A stretch of DNA of 64,000 bases from Histoplasma ohiense (GCA_017607445.1 JAEVHH010000004.1:2914001-2978000); one strand, 5' to 3'; positions 1 through 11,690 are shown, counted from the stretch's first letter. Notes: generated by a model from the letters alone, not told the origin. Translations and numbers: made by a program.

Positions 1-1000
1 AGTTCCGATATCCAGGAATTGTAGTCCTCTAGGGTCAACTGGACTACACCTGCAACAAATCTTGGCTGTGGAAGATTTCCATATGAATCTGATCACGAAG
101 GTTGAAGAGGGCGGTGATCCAGCGGTCTTCAGGCGACGGTCCAGTAGATGCCCCAGCGATTTGTTCATCCTAATGGTCGCGGTCATTGCTTCTAGAAGGA
201 TTTCAGGGATCACTGGCTCTGCGGCAAGCAATAGGATTATCCAACCGAATCTGATTTCTCTCCTCATGAAGGACCACGTCCCACATCAACATGTCGTCCA
301 CACTACTGATCCGCATAAAGAGGAAGGTTATCAGAAATGTCTGTAGCTCCACCAACGGCTGCCCAGTTTATATATCATGCAATTCCATGTAGTCATGAAT
401 TTTCCAGATATAAAAAGGGCCGTACAACCTCGCAGTGGCAGAGCAGGCGCCAGAACGGCTTCAAGGCCAAAGCCTGCAAAATAATTCCACAAATATCCCA
501 GGGAGAAGGAATGGGCCACTCAGGGCTCCAGCAGAAAAGTGACAATGGGGGCTGGCCGGGGCAGATACCACAGCTGGTGTTGGTGGATTCACCGTCCGCA
601 GCCCATAGAGAATCTGACATCTGCTGCAGGAATTCTTCCAAAGTTGACAATTGGAAAGGATATCAAAAGGTGCTAGAGAACATTGAGCAAGATAATCCAG
701 GGCCGACAGCTGGAGGAAAGGAATAAAGGAAGATGAGTTGGACAGACTGCGAAACTTCTTCCATGGCCTTGAACGGCTGCCCGCCGCCGCCGCTGTGTAT
801 TTGAGAAAGTGATGCCATTGTGATATCTAAGTCTGTACCCGGACCTTCCTTGGCCTGGCTTGCAATTATTATCTTCTCTCTCCTCTGCTTCTGAGTATTC
901 TTGAGATAGATAAAATTGTCAGTTATAAAATAACCAAGAAAGCTAGCCACTTGTCCATCACAGATGTGGCTCGCTCGCTTATTTAGTTCCCGCCAAACGT
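1..1000. other. left-edge region, no confident gene
   Basis: No gene can be supported here. On the minus strand between about 330 and 45 there are two coherent stretches: one starting MRISSVDDMLMWDVV near 325, and one reading PSPEDRWITALFNLRDQIHM downstream of a possible 45-nt intron. No family is recognised and the second stretch soon meets a stop, so a decayed or partial gene is only a possibility. The stretch 720-1000 is AT-rich and probably belongs to the ARC1 upstream region. Confidence 0.3.
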
Positions 1001-1351
1001 CAAAAAAAAATCTCCACCTCCAGCCGGCTACGAGATGAATCATTGCTTCCAAACAGCCACTTTTCCCTTCTTCCCATGTTATCTAGTAGCCTCATTTGCT
1101 TGCGAGTTAGGAAAATAGTAGTAGCCGTCAATCTGAAGCTTCCTACGTTCGTTCGTCTCCTGCGGCAGCCTACAACCCCGCAACAGCTCGCTGTCAGGCA
1201 ACAATTCACCCCGCCATCCTTATCCTCAAAAATACAACAACTGCTTCTATCTCGCACTTCGACGTTACATCACTATTACTCCTCTTTGAGTAATCGGGCA
1301 CAAATTCTCCCCCCGCACTCTGCCCTCCAGCCAACTCTCCAGGTCGCAAAC

Positions 1352-2728
1352 ATGGCTACCGCGGCAGCGCCCATGACCTCCCTCCTCTCCCTACTATATC
1401 GTTCCTTTCCCCGCGCCGTCCCATCCACCTCTATCGACCTCGACCTGCAAAAGGTCTCGCCTAAGATCTTCCCATCCTGTGTGTACAGCGATGCCGAACA
1501 AGTTGAAATGGACCAATGGCTAGTAAACATCGCCTCAGCCACTGACATACTGGCAAAGGCCGACTCTACTGCGCTATCTGAGTTCCTAACATCGCTCAAC
1601 AAGCATCTAGCTACCCGCACAACACTGCTGGGCATGAAGCCATCTGTCGCGGATATTTCGGTGTATGCTGTCCTTGGCCCTGTGGTTGAAAAGTGGAGTG
1701 CGGATGAGCGGACGGGGGAGAACGGATATCACCATATTGTGCGCTATATTGACTTCGTGCAAAATGCGCCGCTCTTTGGGTTGAAAATCCCTGCTGAAGA
1801 GAAGATCGAGATTGATGTGGATGATGTGAAGGTTGTACCGAAAGTGGTGCAGACGCCAAAGGAGGAGAAGGAGAAAAAGAAAGAGAAAAAGACGACGGGA
1901 CAGGGTGGTGCTGAGAAGAGTCTTGTTGTCGGCCGTGGAAAGAACAATAGTAACAGCAACAGTCAATCAGAAAACGGAAAAGGAAAAGGAGAAGAGGCAG
2001 CTGAGCCCGCCGCAACAGGGACCGCAGACCCCCCGCGTGAAAAGAAAGAGAAGAAACAAAAACAGCCCAAGCAGCAAAAACAGCCTGCCGCTCCCGTCGC
2101 CCCGCTCTCCCCGTCCCTCATCGACCTTCGCGTCGGCCACATCCTCCGCGCCGTCAATCACCCTAACGCTGACTCCCTCTACGTCTCCACAATCAACTGC
2201 GGTGACGCCCCAGGCACAGAGAACACATCCGTCGACGAAGAAACGGGCCTGACAGTCCGGACCGTATGCTCCGGCCTCAACGGCCTAATCCCACTAGAAG
2301 AAATGCAAAACCGCAAGATCGTCGCTGTCTGCAACCTGAAGCCCGTCACGATGCGCGGCATAAAATCCGCCGCCATGGTCCTAGCGGCGTCTCCCAAGAG
2401 CGACGACGCGCATGCCGGGCCCGTCGAACTCGTCAGCCCCCCCGTTGATGCCCAGGCTGGCGAGCGCGTCTTCTTTGAAGGGTGGAGTGCCGGGGAGCCT
2501 GAGAAAGTGCTTAATCCTAAGAAGAAGATCTGGGAGACGTTCCAACCTGGATTTACGACCACGGACGCGCTGGAGGTGGCGTTTGATAGCTCGCAGGTGC
2601 TGCAACTGGCGGCGAAGGAGGGAGAGGCTAGTTCCACTCCGGCTACGGTTGCTACGATTGGGAAATTGGTTACGAAGTCCGGGGGACTGTGTACGGTCAA
2701 GAGTTTGAAGGGGGCCACTGTGAGATAA
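1352..2728 (+). CDS. ARC1: tRNA-binding cofactor of aminoacyl-tRNA synthetases (Arc1/AIMP1-like)
   Basis: Single-exon gene of 458 codons. The C-terminal part from about residue 252 (LSPSLIDLRVGHILRAV, then HPNADSLYVS and VTMRGIKS) is the EMAP-II/tRNA-binding OB-fold domain found in yeast Arc1 and metazoan AIMP1. It is followed by the usual C-terminal extension of that family. The N-terminal ~165 residues look like the GST-fold half that docks synthetases, and a Lys/Glu-rich linker (about 165-250) supplies non-specific tRNA affinity. In yeast, Arc1 binds MetRS and GluRS in the cytosol and holds them there; the same role is inferred here. I chose the ATG at 1352 because family similarity starts there. 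The frame stays open upstream to an ATG at 1076, which would add 92 residues (see findings). Confidence 0.88.
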   Translation: MATAAAPMTSLLSLLYRSFPRAVPSTSIDLDLQKVSPKIFPSCVYSDAEQVEMDQWLVNIASATDILAKADSTALSEFLTSLNKHLATRTTLLGMKPSVADISVYAVLGPVVEKWSADERTGENGYHHIVRYIDFVQNAPLFGLKIPAEEKIEIDVDDVKVVPKVVQTPKEEKEKKKEKKTTGQGGAEKSLVVGRGKNNSNSNSQSENGKGKGEEAAEPAATGTADPPREKKEKKQKQPKQQKQPAAPVAPLSPSLIDLRVGHILRAVNHPNADSLYVSTINCGDAPGTENTSVDEETGLTVRTVCSGLNGLIPLEEMQNRKIVAVCNLKPVTMRGIKSAAMVLAASPKSDDAHAGPVELVSPPVDAQAGERVFFEGWSAGEPEKVLNPKKKIWETFQPGFTTTDALEVAFDSSQVLQLAAKEGEASSTPATVATIGKLVTKSGGLCTVKSLKGATVR

Positions 2729-3541
2729 TGAGACGGTATAGTCAGGTTGGTGATGTGTTTGCTTGCCATATTAGTTAGGTTGATGGTCTGGCTGTCTCTG
2801 TCTCTGTTGCAGTTTCGACGGGATGGAGTATTGACGTTGATATGACGGCAGATATGGGACAAGAAACGACGAGAGACTTCTGTTTTAGCAAAAAGGCTTC
2901 GAGAGAAGCATAGACATTGTGATGAGAAATTTTTGAAAATGAAATGAAATGAAATTTAAAAAAAATACGAAATAAATTCATCTGCTTCTTGACGTCTCGC
3001 ATGGCTTTGAATCTTTTTTGGTTGACTCCCCTTTGGTTTATCATCAGCGGAATCTATATGGGATATCCAGAGACATATAGATATTATCACTACAGCACCA
3101 TTCCCCCACATTTTTGCATTTATCCACTCGTCACCAATATTCTTCACTGGGTTTGCTTCTGGGCTGAGGCTTCTAAGGGCTTCCCGCGAGCCATTGACGA
3201 CACACGGTACGAATTTGTGATCATAACCCAGGTTGATTGAGGAGGCATTACTACATTGTCTCGTTTTTAACCCCTTTGGCCACCTGAAATCTATCATGGC
3301 CTTTTTCTACGGAAAGGGGTCTTGGGTTTCCACGTACCACCAGGCTATGGCGGGAATGAAAGCCTGATATACAGTACGATATTGGAGTTCGAAATTGCCG
3401 CCCTGTTGACGCACGCAGTGAAACTATCACAGTCATGCGGGTATATAACTGTCTCAATCGATGCCCGCACAACTTCCCATCTCTCCATAATTTCGAGCCC
3501 TCCATTTCCTCTAGAACCACCATTGAGAGACAAAAAAAGGA
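2729..3541. other. intergenic, ARC1 3' end and kelch-gene upstream region
   Basis: No gene is seen. An A-rich stretch near 2935-2970 (GAAATGAAATGAAATTT then A-run) could lie in the ARC1 3' end. The frame of the kelch gene is open from 3322, but the reading there has no domain content and the signal peptide begins at 3542. Confidence 0.5.
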
Positions 3542-4533
3542 ATGCACCCGCTCACCTTACTCCTGTTGATATCCCTTCCACTCCACACACACGCCACCAC
3601 TTGGAAGTCCCTCGCTCCTCTCCCCATCCCAATACGTGTATACACCACCGTCCTCCTCAATCCTTCCCAACTTGCCACAATCGGCGGTGGCCTAGCGGGC
3701 AACGCCACCACAACCCCCTACTCCTCTACGACATCCCACATGATTCCTTGTCCGTCCGCTCATCCGCCCCCTACGCCGCGAGCATCAACGGCAAAATCTA
3801 CCTCCTTGGAGGCGTGTTAAACGCACCAATCCAGAGGTACAGTGCCGTCGCAGACTGTTGGGTCTATGATTTGTACCAGGACGAATGGACGCCCATAGAA
3901 CCCATGCCGCAGGCGGAGGCGAGGGGCAGAGCTGCTGTCGGCGTAGACCGTGAAAGCGGTGTGATATACTTGGCCGGCGGCATACAGAGTGCCAGAGAGG
4001 AGGCGCTCGATATCGTCTCCGCGTATGATACGGTACGGGGACAGTGGGTTAGCCTTCCCCCGCGGGCGCGGCGGATGCCTGCGCCGCGTGATCATGCAGG
4101 GGGGGTTACGGTTGGGAGAAAGTTGTATGTCGTTGGCGGGAGGGATGGCGGGGTCCCGAAGGATACAGTGTTTGTGCTAGATTTAGATAACGTAAAGAGT
4201 GGGTGGATAGAGGAAGATGGGGCCGCGGTGCGGATGGGGACCGCGAGGGTAGGGTTGGCGGTGGCTGTGTTGGGGGAAAAGATTTACACATTTGGTGGTG
4301 AGGGAGGTGAGGGTGTTTTTAATCAGACGGAGGTTTTTGATGTTGACAAGAAGGTGTGGGAGGGGTTAGGCGCCATGTCGAAGCCGCGGCATGGGATTTC
4401 TGCGGTGGGGGTCGAAGGGGGGTGGAATGGGGATGGAGACATGATTTACATACCAGGCGGTGGCGTTGCGGGGGGGGGCATGCAACGAGTTATTTTGATG
4501 CTTTTTACCCTTGATGGAAGAAAGTTGGATTGA
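3542..4533 (+). pseudogene. secreted kelch-repeat protein gene, interrupted by frameshifts
   Basis: The first ATG at 3542 opens a hydrophobic signal peptide (MHPLTLLLLISLPLHTHA) followed by TTWKSLAPLPIPIR, a typical start for fungal secreted kelch beta-propellers. This frame runs out at 3820. The kelch repeats (KIYLLGG, VIYLAGG, KLYVVGG, KIYTFGG, each with downstream W) are in the -1 frame from about 3719 to the stop at 4533. One extra C in the C5 run at 3714-3718 would join both frames as TTPLLLLYD. A second disturbance lies at the end: the G9 run (4470-4478) and T5 run (4502-4506) bracket a stretch that reads HATSYFDAF in another frame, as expected for this family. No GT-AG intron explains the first shift. 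Either the gene is broken or the assembly has homopolymer errors. The function of the family is unclear; the protein would be extracellular. Confidence 0.65.
3714..3718 (+). other. frameshift site in C5 homopolymer
   Basis: This run sits where the signal-peptide frame and the kelch-repeat frame meet. Reading it as C6 restores one continuous frame. No splice donor lies upstream in the proper place. Confidence 0.6.
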
Positions 4534-6596
4534 GATGTTGGTTGTGCTGTTTGCCAGGGTGTAAGACAAACCAAGAAGTTGTTTACCCTAGAAACTGGAA
4601 TTTCATGTTATTCCTTTGCTCTGTTAGCCGCGGTTTTCTCCAACCAATCTTTTCACCTCCACAGGGGCCATAGCTCCTCGATCGGGAGTTTAAACATGGC
4701 GCCTGCTTCTCGCTTCATCATCCTCTGGCCGAGCGTGAATGATGACAGCCGCTGCGCGGTCAGATCACTGGTTGGTTGTTCCAACTGATCGTGAGTGAAT
4801 CTGGGTGCTCAAGCCTAACCATCGCATGTCACCCTCATAATTCGTCTTTTGGCTTTTCAGTCAACTCTCTCTGTCCAACCTTTCTTGCTGCCACCGTGCA
4901 CGTACAGTGGGAAGTGATTCCCGTGGCGCATTGTGGGAAATTCCAGCCCCTTCCACCAACCAGTAGCACAGAGAGCACTTCTATAAAAACACATCCATCA
5001 AATCTAAATATGTCCGGCACCATCAAGCGGTACACATAAATGGTCAACCCCCGAGAACCTGTAGTTTGTTGTTGCAGAGCTTAATAAATATATGCCAGTA
5101 CTCTGAAAAAAAAAAAAAAAACGCCGTCACTGTCTTTGTGAACTGGCTGACTGGTGTTATATGTCCATAACGACCAGAAGCGGGTTGATGGGACATTGAA
5201 TAAGGGTATTTTCTGTAGCTAGTCAGTTAGCAAGTGCTGATGTGATGTGAGGAGGAAATAAGTGCTTGAAGATCCACTAGAAATTTCGCAGCAGCCCCTG
5301 GATAACAAGTCGAACGAAATAAGCAATCGTTAGGAATTATTTAGACTTTCAACAGTTTTCCTTCACCCCTTTTCACTTTCACTTTCATAATTTCCGTTGT
5401 TCGATGCATGTCATTCTTTTTAAGCTGCCCATTTTCCCCCAATATCCATTATGGGCAAATCTCCCTTGTCTCCAAGCATTGGCAAACGGAGGCGTAGAAC
5501 AAAGTTTCTTGCCCAAGCTAGAAACTTAAATGGAGCTGGAATAATAGGTAGAAGTTATGGAGCCTTGGAAACCTAACTGGACGGCCAAGCTTTGGGGAAT
5601 CAAGCCCCTAAACGTTTGCCAGCTGCGATAACATGCTGACCATGTAAATTCCTAGCTTGTGTCCAGTTTTCGTTCCAAGCCTTCGTCAGTCAAACAGATC
5701 CGACTGGATAAAAGATGGAACTAGATTTAATATTAGCGCTGCTTGTTATGGTACACATTTCCCAGGTCAATTTCTGCAGAAAAAAAAAACAAGACTTTCT
5801 GTGGCTGCGTTGCTAGCACCATACCACGGTGCCACCCGACAAGGGAATTAGCACCTTGTTTCAGATCTGTCTGGGGGTCTGCCAGCGCACAGCTTAACCA
5901 GCGATGACCATTCCCATAGCAGGTCTCAGCATCCTATCAGGTCTCAGCATCCTAACAGGTCGCAGCCAAGTACGGAGTGGATTACAATCATCCTGAGGAG
6001 TCGTGAAGACGGTGCTGTGCATAATTCAGCGAGAGATCAAGCGCAAGAGTCCCTTCTTAGTTCTTAGCTTTGGGCTTTGGGTGACATAATTGTGTTGTCA
6101 GCCGGCGACGGATCAACCCCTGCTCCGAGACCGGCGATCATCATACAAAGACACCATTGCCGCTTGCACACTTTACGGACTGAGGAGCTGGGTGGATATC
6201 TAGGTACATGCCCTCTGTTCTCACCCGTGAGGCTATGACTACGGCCTCGATATCTTGGGTCGCTCTTACAACACGGTAGATACCTCTCTCTTCCTGTCAT
6301 CCTCGAACAGCTTTCCTGAAAAAGGCCGCACTCCCAAACCTCGCCATAACCCCTGTATCCTATACGAAGGAATTTTGATCCGTCCAATTTTCTTGATTTT
6401 TTCCGTTTTTGGGATTTTTTTGGGGGTTGTGGACACGATTCGACACACATACAAGCCATTGGATATTCGGTGGGTCGAGAGGCTTATAGATACCGATACT
6501 GCGTACCTTCTAGTTCCTGGCCGTTCAACCCGCAACGCTGGGGGAGCTGCTCTCCGTGGGGATTTCTCCTTCATACATGCTACTCGGTTTGGAGAG
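4534..6596. other. long intergenic region, no gene seen
   Basis: Two kilobases without a supported gene. It holds a TATA-like TATAAAA near 4982 followed by a 9-codon ORF at 5010, an AATAAA near 5084 followed by a 16-A tract (5106-5121), and an 18-bp tandem repeat (5921-5967). Several AT-rich stretches follow. The part after about 6250 is probably promoter and 5' leader of the VAN1-type gene. Confidence 0.5.
5921..5967. repeat. 18-bp tandem repeat, about 2.6 copies
   Basis: The unit AGGTCTCAGCATCCTATC is followed by AGGTCTCAGCATCCTAAC and a partial third copy AGGTCGCAGCC. It lies in intergenic DNA. Confidence 0.85.
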
Positions 6597-8320
6597 ATGA
6601 AAGGGGGTTCTGCCTACTCCCATGGCTACACAGCCTATCCACATGGGGAGGGCGGGACATTCTCGATCTCACCTCACAGGTATGTCGATATTCTCTATCC
6701 GTCTGGGAAGGAAAATGAGGGAAAGCAATTTGTCATTTGTTTGTTGCAGGCAGGAGATATATGAGTCCCATGTGGAGCGAGTTTGGCTAATTTTCATATG
6801 CATTTTTTATCTTTCGAAATAGATTTCAACCACGCTCACATTCTGCTTTGCGCCGGAGACAACGACTGATATACAGGCTATGCGCCCTTGGTGGCATTTC
6901 TTTTCTTGTTTTACTTTTGATTTTCCCCTCCTGGCGTGCTGCGATATTAGGAACAATAACGTTTGGTCTCTTTTCTCCTGTAGACAATTTTCAACTGGAA
7001 ACCGTTAGATACTATGATCTCTCAAACTTTCAAGGAACTGCACGGGGCTGGGAACGGCAGGAACGCGTCCTTCTCTGCACACCCCTTAGAGATGCCGCGC
7101 CACATTTACCCATGTTCTTCTCCCATCTACGGAATCTCACCTACCCACATCACCTCATAGATCTCGCCTTCCTCGTTTCCGATTCGAAAGACGACACTCT
7201 TGAGATGCTCACAAAAATGCTTGAGGAGTTGCAGGCTGACCCGGACTCAAAACAACATTATGGGGAGATATCGGTGATTGAGAAAGATTTTGGTCAAAAG
7301 GTCAACCAGGATGTTGAAAGCAGACATGGCTTTGCAGCACAAGCGTCTCGAAGAAAGCTTATGGCTCAGGCGAGAAATTGGTTATTGAGTGCTACTCTAC
7401 GCCCAACACACAGTTGGGTATACTGGAGAGATGCTGATGTGGAAACCGCCCCTTTCACTATCTTGGAGGATCTAATGAGACACAACAAGGATGTTATTGT
7501 ACCGAGTGAGTTTTATCCTATGTGTGTACACATGTATATCTCCTCTCTGTGGTTGCTAACCATCAACGCTAGACGTTTGGAGGCCACTTCCCGATTGGCT
7601 TGGTGGTGAACAACCCTACGACTTGAACTCATGGAAGGAATCAGAAACCGCTCTTGCCCTGGCGGAGACCCTAGATGAGGACGCTGTGATTGTGGAAGGC
7701 TATGCGGAGTATGCCACTTGGCGTCCGCACCTGGCATATCTCAGAGATCCCTATGGGGATCCGGATACGGAAATGGAAATCGATGGCGTGGGCGGCGTGA
7801 GCATCCTAGCAAAGGCTAGGGTATTCCGCTCCGGCGTCCATTTCCCGGCATTTAGCTTTGAGAAGCATGCAGAGACAGAGGCTTTCGGAAAGGTAATGAA
7901 TGCTACTTAATCTCCATCGCTCTAATTTTCCTCAATGCCTATTTGTGCACATCTGACTTGTATGAACGTCTGAAACAGATGGCTAAGCGTATGAAATTTT
8001 CCGTCGTCGGCCTACCCCACTATACCATTTGGCATCTCTACGAACCCAGCCTGGACGACATTAGACACATGGAGGAAATGGAGCGGGAGCGCAAGGAGCG
8101 CGAAGAGGAAGAGAAGAAGAAGGCTGAGCTAGCACAGCTTATGAAAGAGGAATTCAAGGATACAAAGGATGAATGGGAGAAAGATGGGAAGGCTATCCAA
8201 AATATCTTGAAGCAGGATGAACTGGCAAAGAAGGGCGAGAAGAAAACAACCAAAAATGAGGATGTCAAGAAAAGGAGTAATTCTGGGGTTGAGGATGTGG
8301 ACAAGCGACAACAACAATAG
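6597..8320 (+). CDS. VAN1: Golgi mannan polymerase subunit, ANP1/VAN1/MNN9 family (VAN1-type)
   Basis: Four exons: 6597-6679, 6823-7505, 7573-7892, 7979-8320; 475 residues. Exon phases agree throughout and all introns are GT-AG. The product is a type II Golgi membrane protein. It has a short cytosolic tail, one membrane anchor (about residues 47-66, after a basic RRRQRLIYR stretch), and a luminal glycosyltransferase domain with PLRDAAPHL, NVEDRH-like DVESRHGFAAQ and the metal-binding DAD at 231-233 (VYWRDADVE). The last exon encodes a long Glu/Lys coiled-coil tail (DDIRHMEEMERERKEREEEE onward), which separates VAN1-type fungal members from MNN9/ANP1-type ones. These enzymes extend the alpha-1,6-mannan backbone of N-glycans as part of M-Pol complexes. 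The first exon carries no conserved domain, so its ATG is the least certain part; it was chosen because donor and phase fit. Confidence 0.88.
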
Positions 8321-9914
8321 CAGCAAAACTAGCGACGACAACAACAGCAAGTTACACCCATGGAAGAGGAACAGACATGTGTGTTTGGAACAAGTGCGTG
8401 TACGCGCCCATGGATATATCTTATTTTTCTCATGCTAGACCTGTGAGTTTTCGCATGCTATCATACTGTTAGTTTCTTCCTCTCTAGCTATGTTGAGTTT
8501 GCCCCTTTACTATTTTCTTCCTATGTTGTGCACTATTTTATTTCTAAAGAATCCTGCTTCCAGGTGTCGGAAACACTTATCTAACAACCCCCTCTCCCAG
8601 TTTCTAGTACGTGTTTCTATCCCAACAGTTAAGTCAAAAATAAGTTACGCAATAGCTCAATCGAAATGGAGCCGTAAATGCTGAACGTCCGCCTGTGCTG
8701 CGCGCTGCGCCCACACACCACCTGCTCCGTCCCACCACCCTGCGTAGCTTGCCTACCGGAAATTCCAAACAAGGTAACGGAAGAAGCAAAATTCATCCAT
8801 CAAAAAAGCCTCCAATTTATTTTTTATGTCTAATTATTGTTGTATTTATTATTATTCTCATTTATCTTGTCATAATTTCTATTTCTCTCCTTGTTAAATT
8901 CTAAATTATGTATTTCCTTCTCTTTTATTTCTATATATTTTGGTTTACCTACCTGGTGACTTTTTCCTCTTGTCACCGACCAGCTCCTTTTCTTTATTCC
9001 TTTCTTCTTCCAGTAGTATGCTGCGCGTCTTTGAGAATACTTATATGCATGTACAGCCCGTCCCCATAGTGTATTGCGCTTTCTCTTCAGGTTTGACCTC
9101 TGTGTCGTCTTGATGGTTACTGCTCACTGCTTGGCTGCTTCCAGGCTACCTCTCCCTTTTCTTTTCCCCTAGACCCTTGCAAAAAATATCATCCAATTAT
9201 TCTTCATGCCTTCTAACACCACCTTAATTTATATATATATATATATATATTTTCGTTTCCATGCTTTCTCTCATTTGCATCTTGTTGCGACACTGGCCTC
9301 AAACAAGCGGATGAAGAGGAGATGGAGTTTCAACGCCCAGCTGGTTTCTTATACATTTCAATATTATTTCATCACTTGTATTGCTATATATCCTATTACT
9401 TCCATTACCTCTATACAGCTCTTTGTTTCACATTTAAATTTTATTTTTTCTACTTTTATTTTACCCCCGCTTATTGTAATCCTATAATTTTCTCTAATTT
9501 TCACCATGATGCAAAATTGGTTTGCGCTATCTTATTTGATAAGTATTAGGCCGAGGATATAATTCTTCGCACCATGGTTAGCCAGCCTCCTATATATCAT
9601 GTTTATTCGAGGGTGAAATTCCAACATGACTTGAGGAATGATGGCGCTCTACACTGCGCTGTCGTTGATTAATTGGCGCCTTAGCTTTTACTAAGTGCAG
9701 ATTGGTGGTGGTTGGACCATGATTAAGTTTTCACCACGGCCTGCCGAAAACCCAAAAAAAAGACGCGTGCTGGAAGCAAAGCATCTCAGAGCCTGTGTTG
9801 TCAACCCACACAGCTCCTCAGAGACAAGAATAGCACGCCCTTTTGATCACTGTACACCAAATTCAGTTGTGGAATTGACGGTTATTTGGATTGATTGAGT
9901 GATCCCACATAACA
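8321..9914. other. intergenic, CT- and AT-rich, no gene seen
   Basis: VAN1 3' region and DCC1 upstream region. It contains long pyrimidine-rich tracts and an (AT)10 run at 9231-9250. Short open frames here are low-complexity and show no domain. Confidence 0.5.
9231..9250. repeat. (AT)10 microsatellite
   Basis: Ten perfect AT units within an AT-rich intergenic stretch. Confidence 0.95.
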
Positions 9915-11296
9915 ATGGCAAAACCAAGGGAACGAGTACTGGATTTCACACACTCTACCCCGCAACAAGCGCTCAAGCTCCTCGAATTACCACCCGAATT
10001 GGCAGAGCTCATTTCCTCCGGGAATGGATCCACGTATGTATATACCGCATATCAAAAGAATATGAAGAAACGTAAATCAATCATATGCCCGCTAACCGGT
10101 CCTGCAATCCTTCAAAATCCCCATAGTCTCTACCTAAAGTCCGGACGAGCCTCCTCCTCCTCCTCTGCCCCCTCAATATCCAGCGACGCCTACGTGAACC
10201 TCTGTACAACCACCCAAACCTACATGGTCCGCCAAGTCCACTCCTCGAATTGCATATACCTCACCCGGCCCTGCCGCTCAACCACCCCCCACCAGCCGCA
10301 GCAGCCAAAGCCAGATGCCCCCGCCTGCATCACAACCATCGCCAAATGCAACGCCACGCTCGAACTCGTGAAGATGGATAGTAGTAACACATACTCCGCG
10401 TTCCCATACCTGCAGCGCGCTCTGCGCGTGTATAGCGGCACGCATGCCGAGGAGGGTGGGGATGTTGATATGCTCGATGGCAGCGATGGAGATACGGGGT
10501 TATTTGCGGCTTCTACTAATACAACGGTGCGAAGGGAGCGGGAGCGGGAGCGGCGGGGGGTTATGAGGAAGGTATTTGCGGACGTGCCGTTGTCGCTGGC
10601 GGAGTGTGAACGGGGCTGGGTGGAGATGTGCGGGTTTGTGCATTTCGAACGCGATTTTGGTGGTGGTGCTGCTTCTGCTGCTGGCTTTCGATTAGTTTGT
10701 TGGCGGCCATCGGCTGTTGTAAGGGTCCAGGCTTGGAAAAGGATTCTAGATGGGGCTGTGTTGCAGGGGATTGATCTGGGGAAGCAGTTTTTGACACAGG
10801 ATTTGTGGCGGGGTTTTAGGGATGGGGATGAAGGGGATGGGAAAGAGAGTGGAGATGCCGGGTTTCCAAGGTCGTTATTCGATGCGTTGGTGAGGAGGTT
10901 AATGGGGGATCCTGCATCGGTGGGTCTGGGGAAGGTTTGTGAGGAGATTAAATGTAAGTTAGGATTACAAAGTGTATATCTCGTTTTGGCAATGGATGGA
11001 TGCATGCTGACATATTTAATACCTTTAGGGGCAAGTTTTGATAGAGATACTACTGTGAGCTGGGTTGGGGAAAGTTATCTGGAGGCTAACGCGCCAGATC
11101 CAACGATGGCGATGGATCGTGCCCAATTCATGGAGAGCTGGAAGGATCTTTTGCCGGAGTCGTGGAGGTGCAGAGCTACGTGGGATAATTTGAAGGTATG
11201 TAAAGGTATTTCCTGTGTTGATAAAATACTACGCGTCTATGCATACAAAAACATTATCCTGAACGCGCTGTATGTCTTAAGGACATCTTTGCTTGA
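9915..11296 (+). CDS. DCC1: sister-chromatid cohesion protein Dcc1
   Basis: Model: exons 9915-10033, 10127-10953, 11029-11195 and a short last exon 11282-11296; 375 residues. The N-terminus has ALKLLELPPELAELIS, then after intron 1 LYLKSG and VNLCTTTQTYMVRQVHSSNC, all hallmarks of DCC1. The C-terminal part has the winged-helix stretch FMESWKDLLPESWR. Introns 1 and 2 are multiples of three and stop-free, so an unspliced frame of 461 codons also exists, but GTATGT/CATAG and GTAAGT/TTTAG borders with branch sites remove non-conserved residues. Dcc1 is a subunit of the Ctf18-RFC clamp loader acting with PCNA in cohesion and replication. The 3' end is uncertain: the last exon would code only DIFA and stop. 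Low-complexity Arg/Glu and Ser runs occupy the middle. Confidence 0.8.
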
Positions 11297-11690
11297 GTAG
11301 CGGACTGACAAATAAATTGCGGTAAAAATAACACAGAACGACTGCCACCAATACCCCGATCCGGCGAGCGTTTGTTATAAGCCAAGGGCTGAACCCAAAG
11401 CTACTCGTTCAGGACTCAAAAAACATGGGTGAAACATGAAAACCAGTGATAAATTCCATTACCATACGAAAATGTACTGGAAATGGGTCACCTAAACAAC
11501 CAAAAGTCAACGATATCGACTCCAGATAATCTGAGTACCCCCCCTGTGGTCTATGGGCATTAAAGCCGGTAATTAAAGGCACCGCCCTTTAAAACATCAA
11601 CCAACCTCTTGACATACAGATAGAAAATTAAAAACCGGAGATGCATGAGAAGGAGCTCGGGGCTCAACTTCAGAAAACAAAAATCAAGGT
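11297..11690. other. intergenic between convergent DCC1 and LYC1-like genes
   Basis: No gene. It holds the two 3' ends. If the DCC1 terminus is longer than modelled it would extend a little into this stretch. Confidence 0.5.

Noticed and set aside
5010..5039. Nine-codon ORF behind a TATA-like box
   Set aside because: Too short, no splice structure that extends it, and no family.
10220..11005. 261-codon open frame on the minus strand
   Set aside because: Antisense to DCC1, with no recognisable family; the plus-strand reading has DCC1 motifs.
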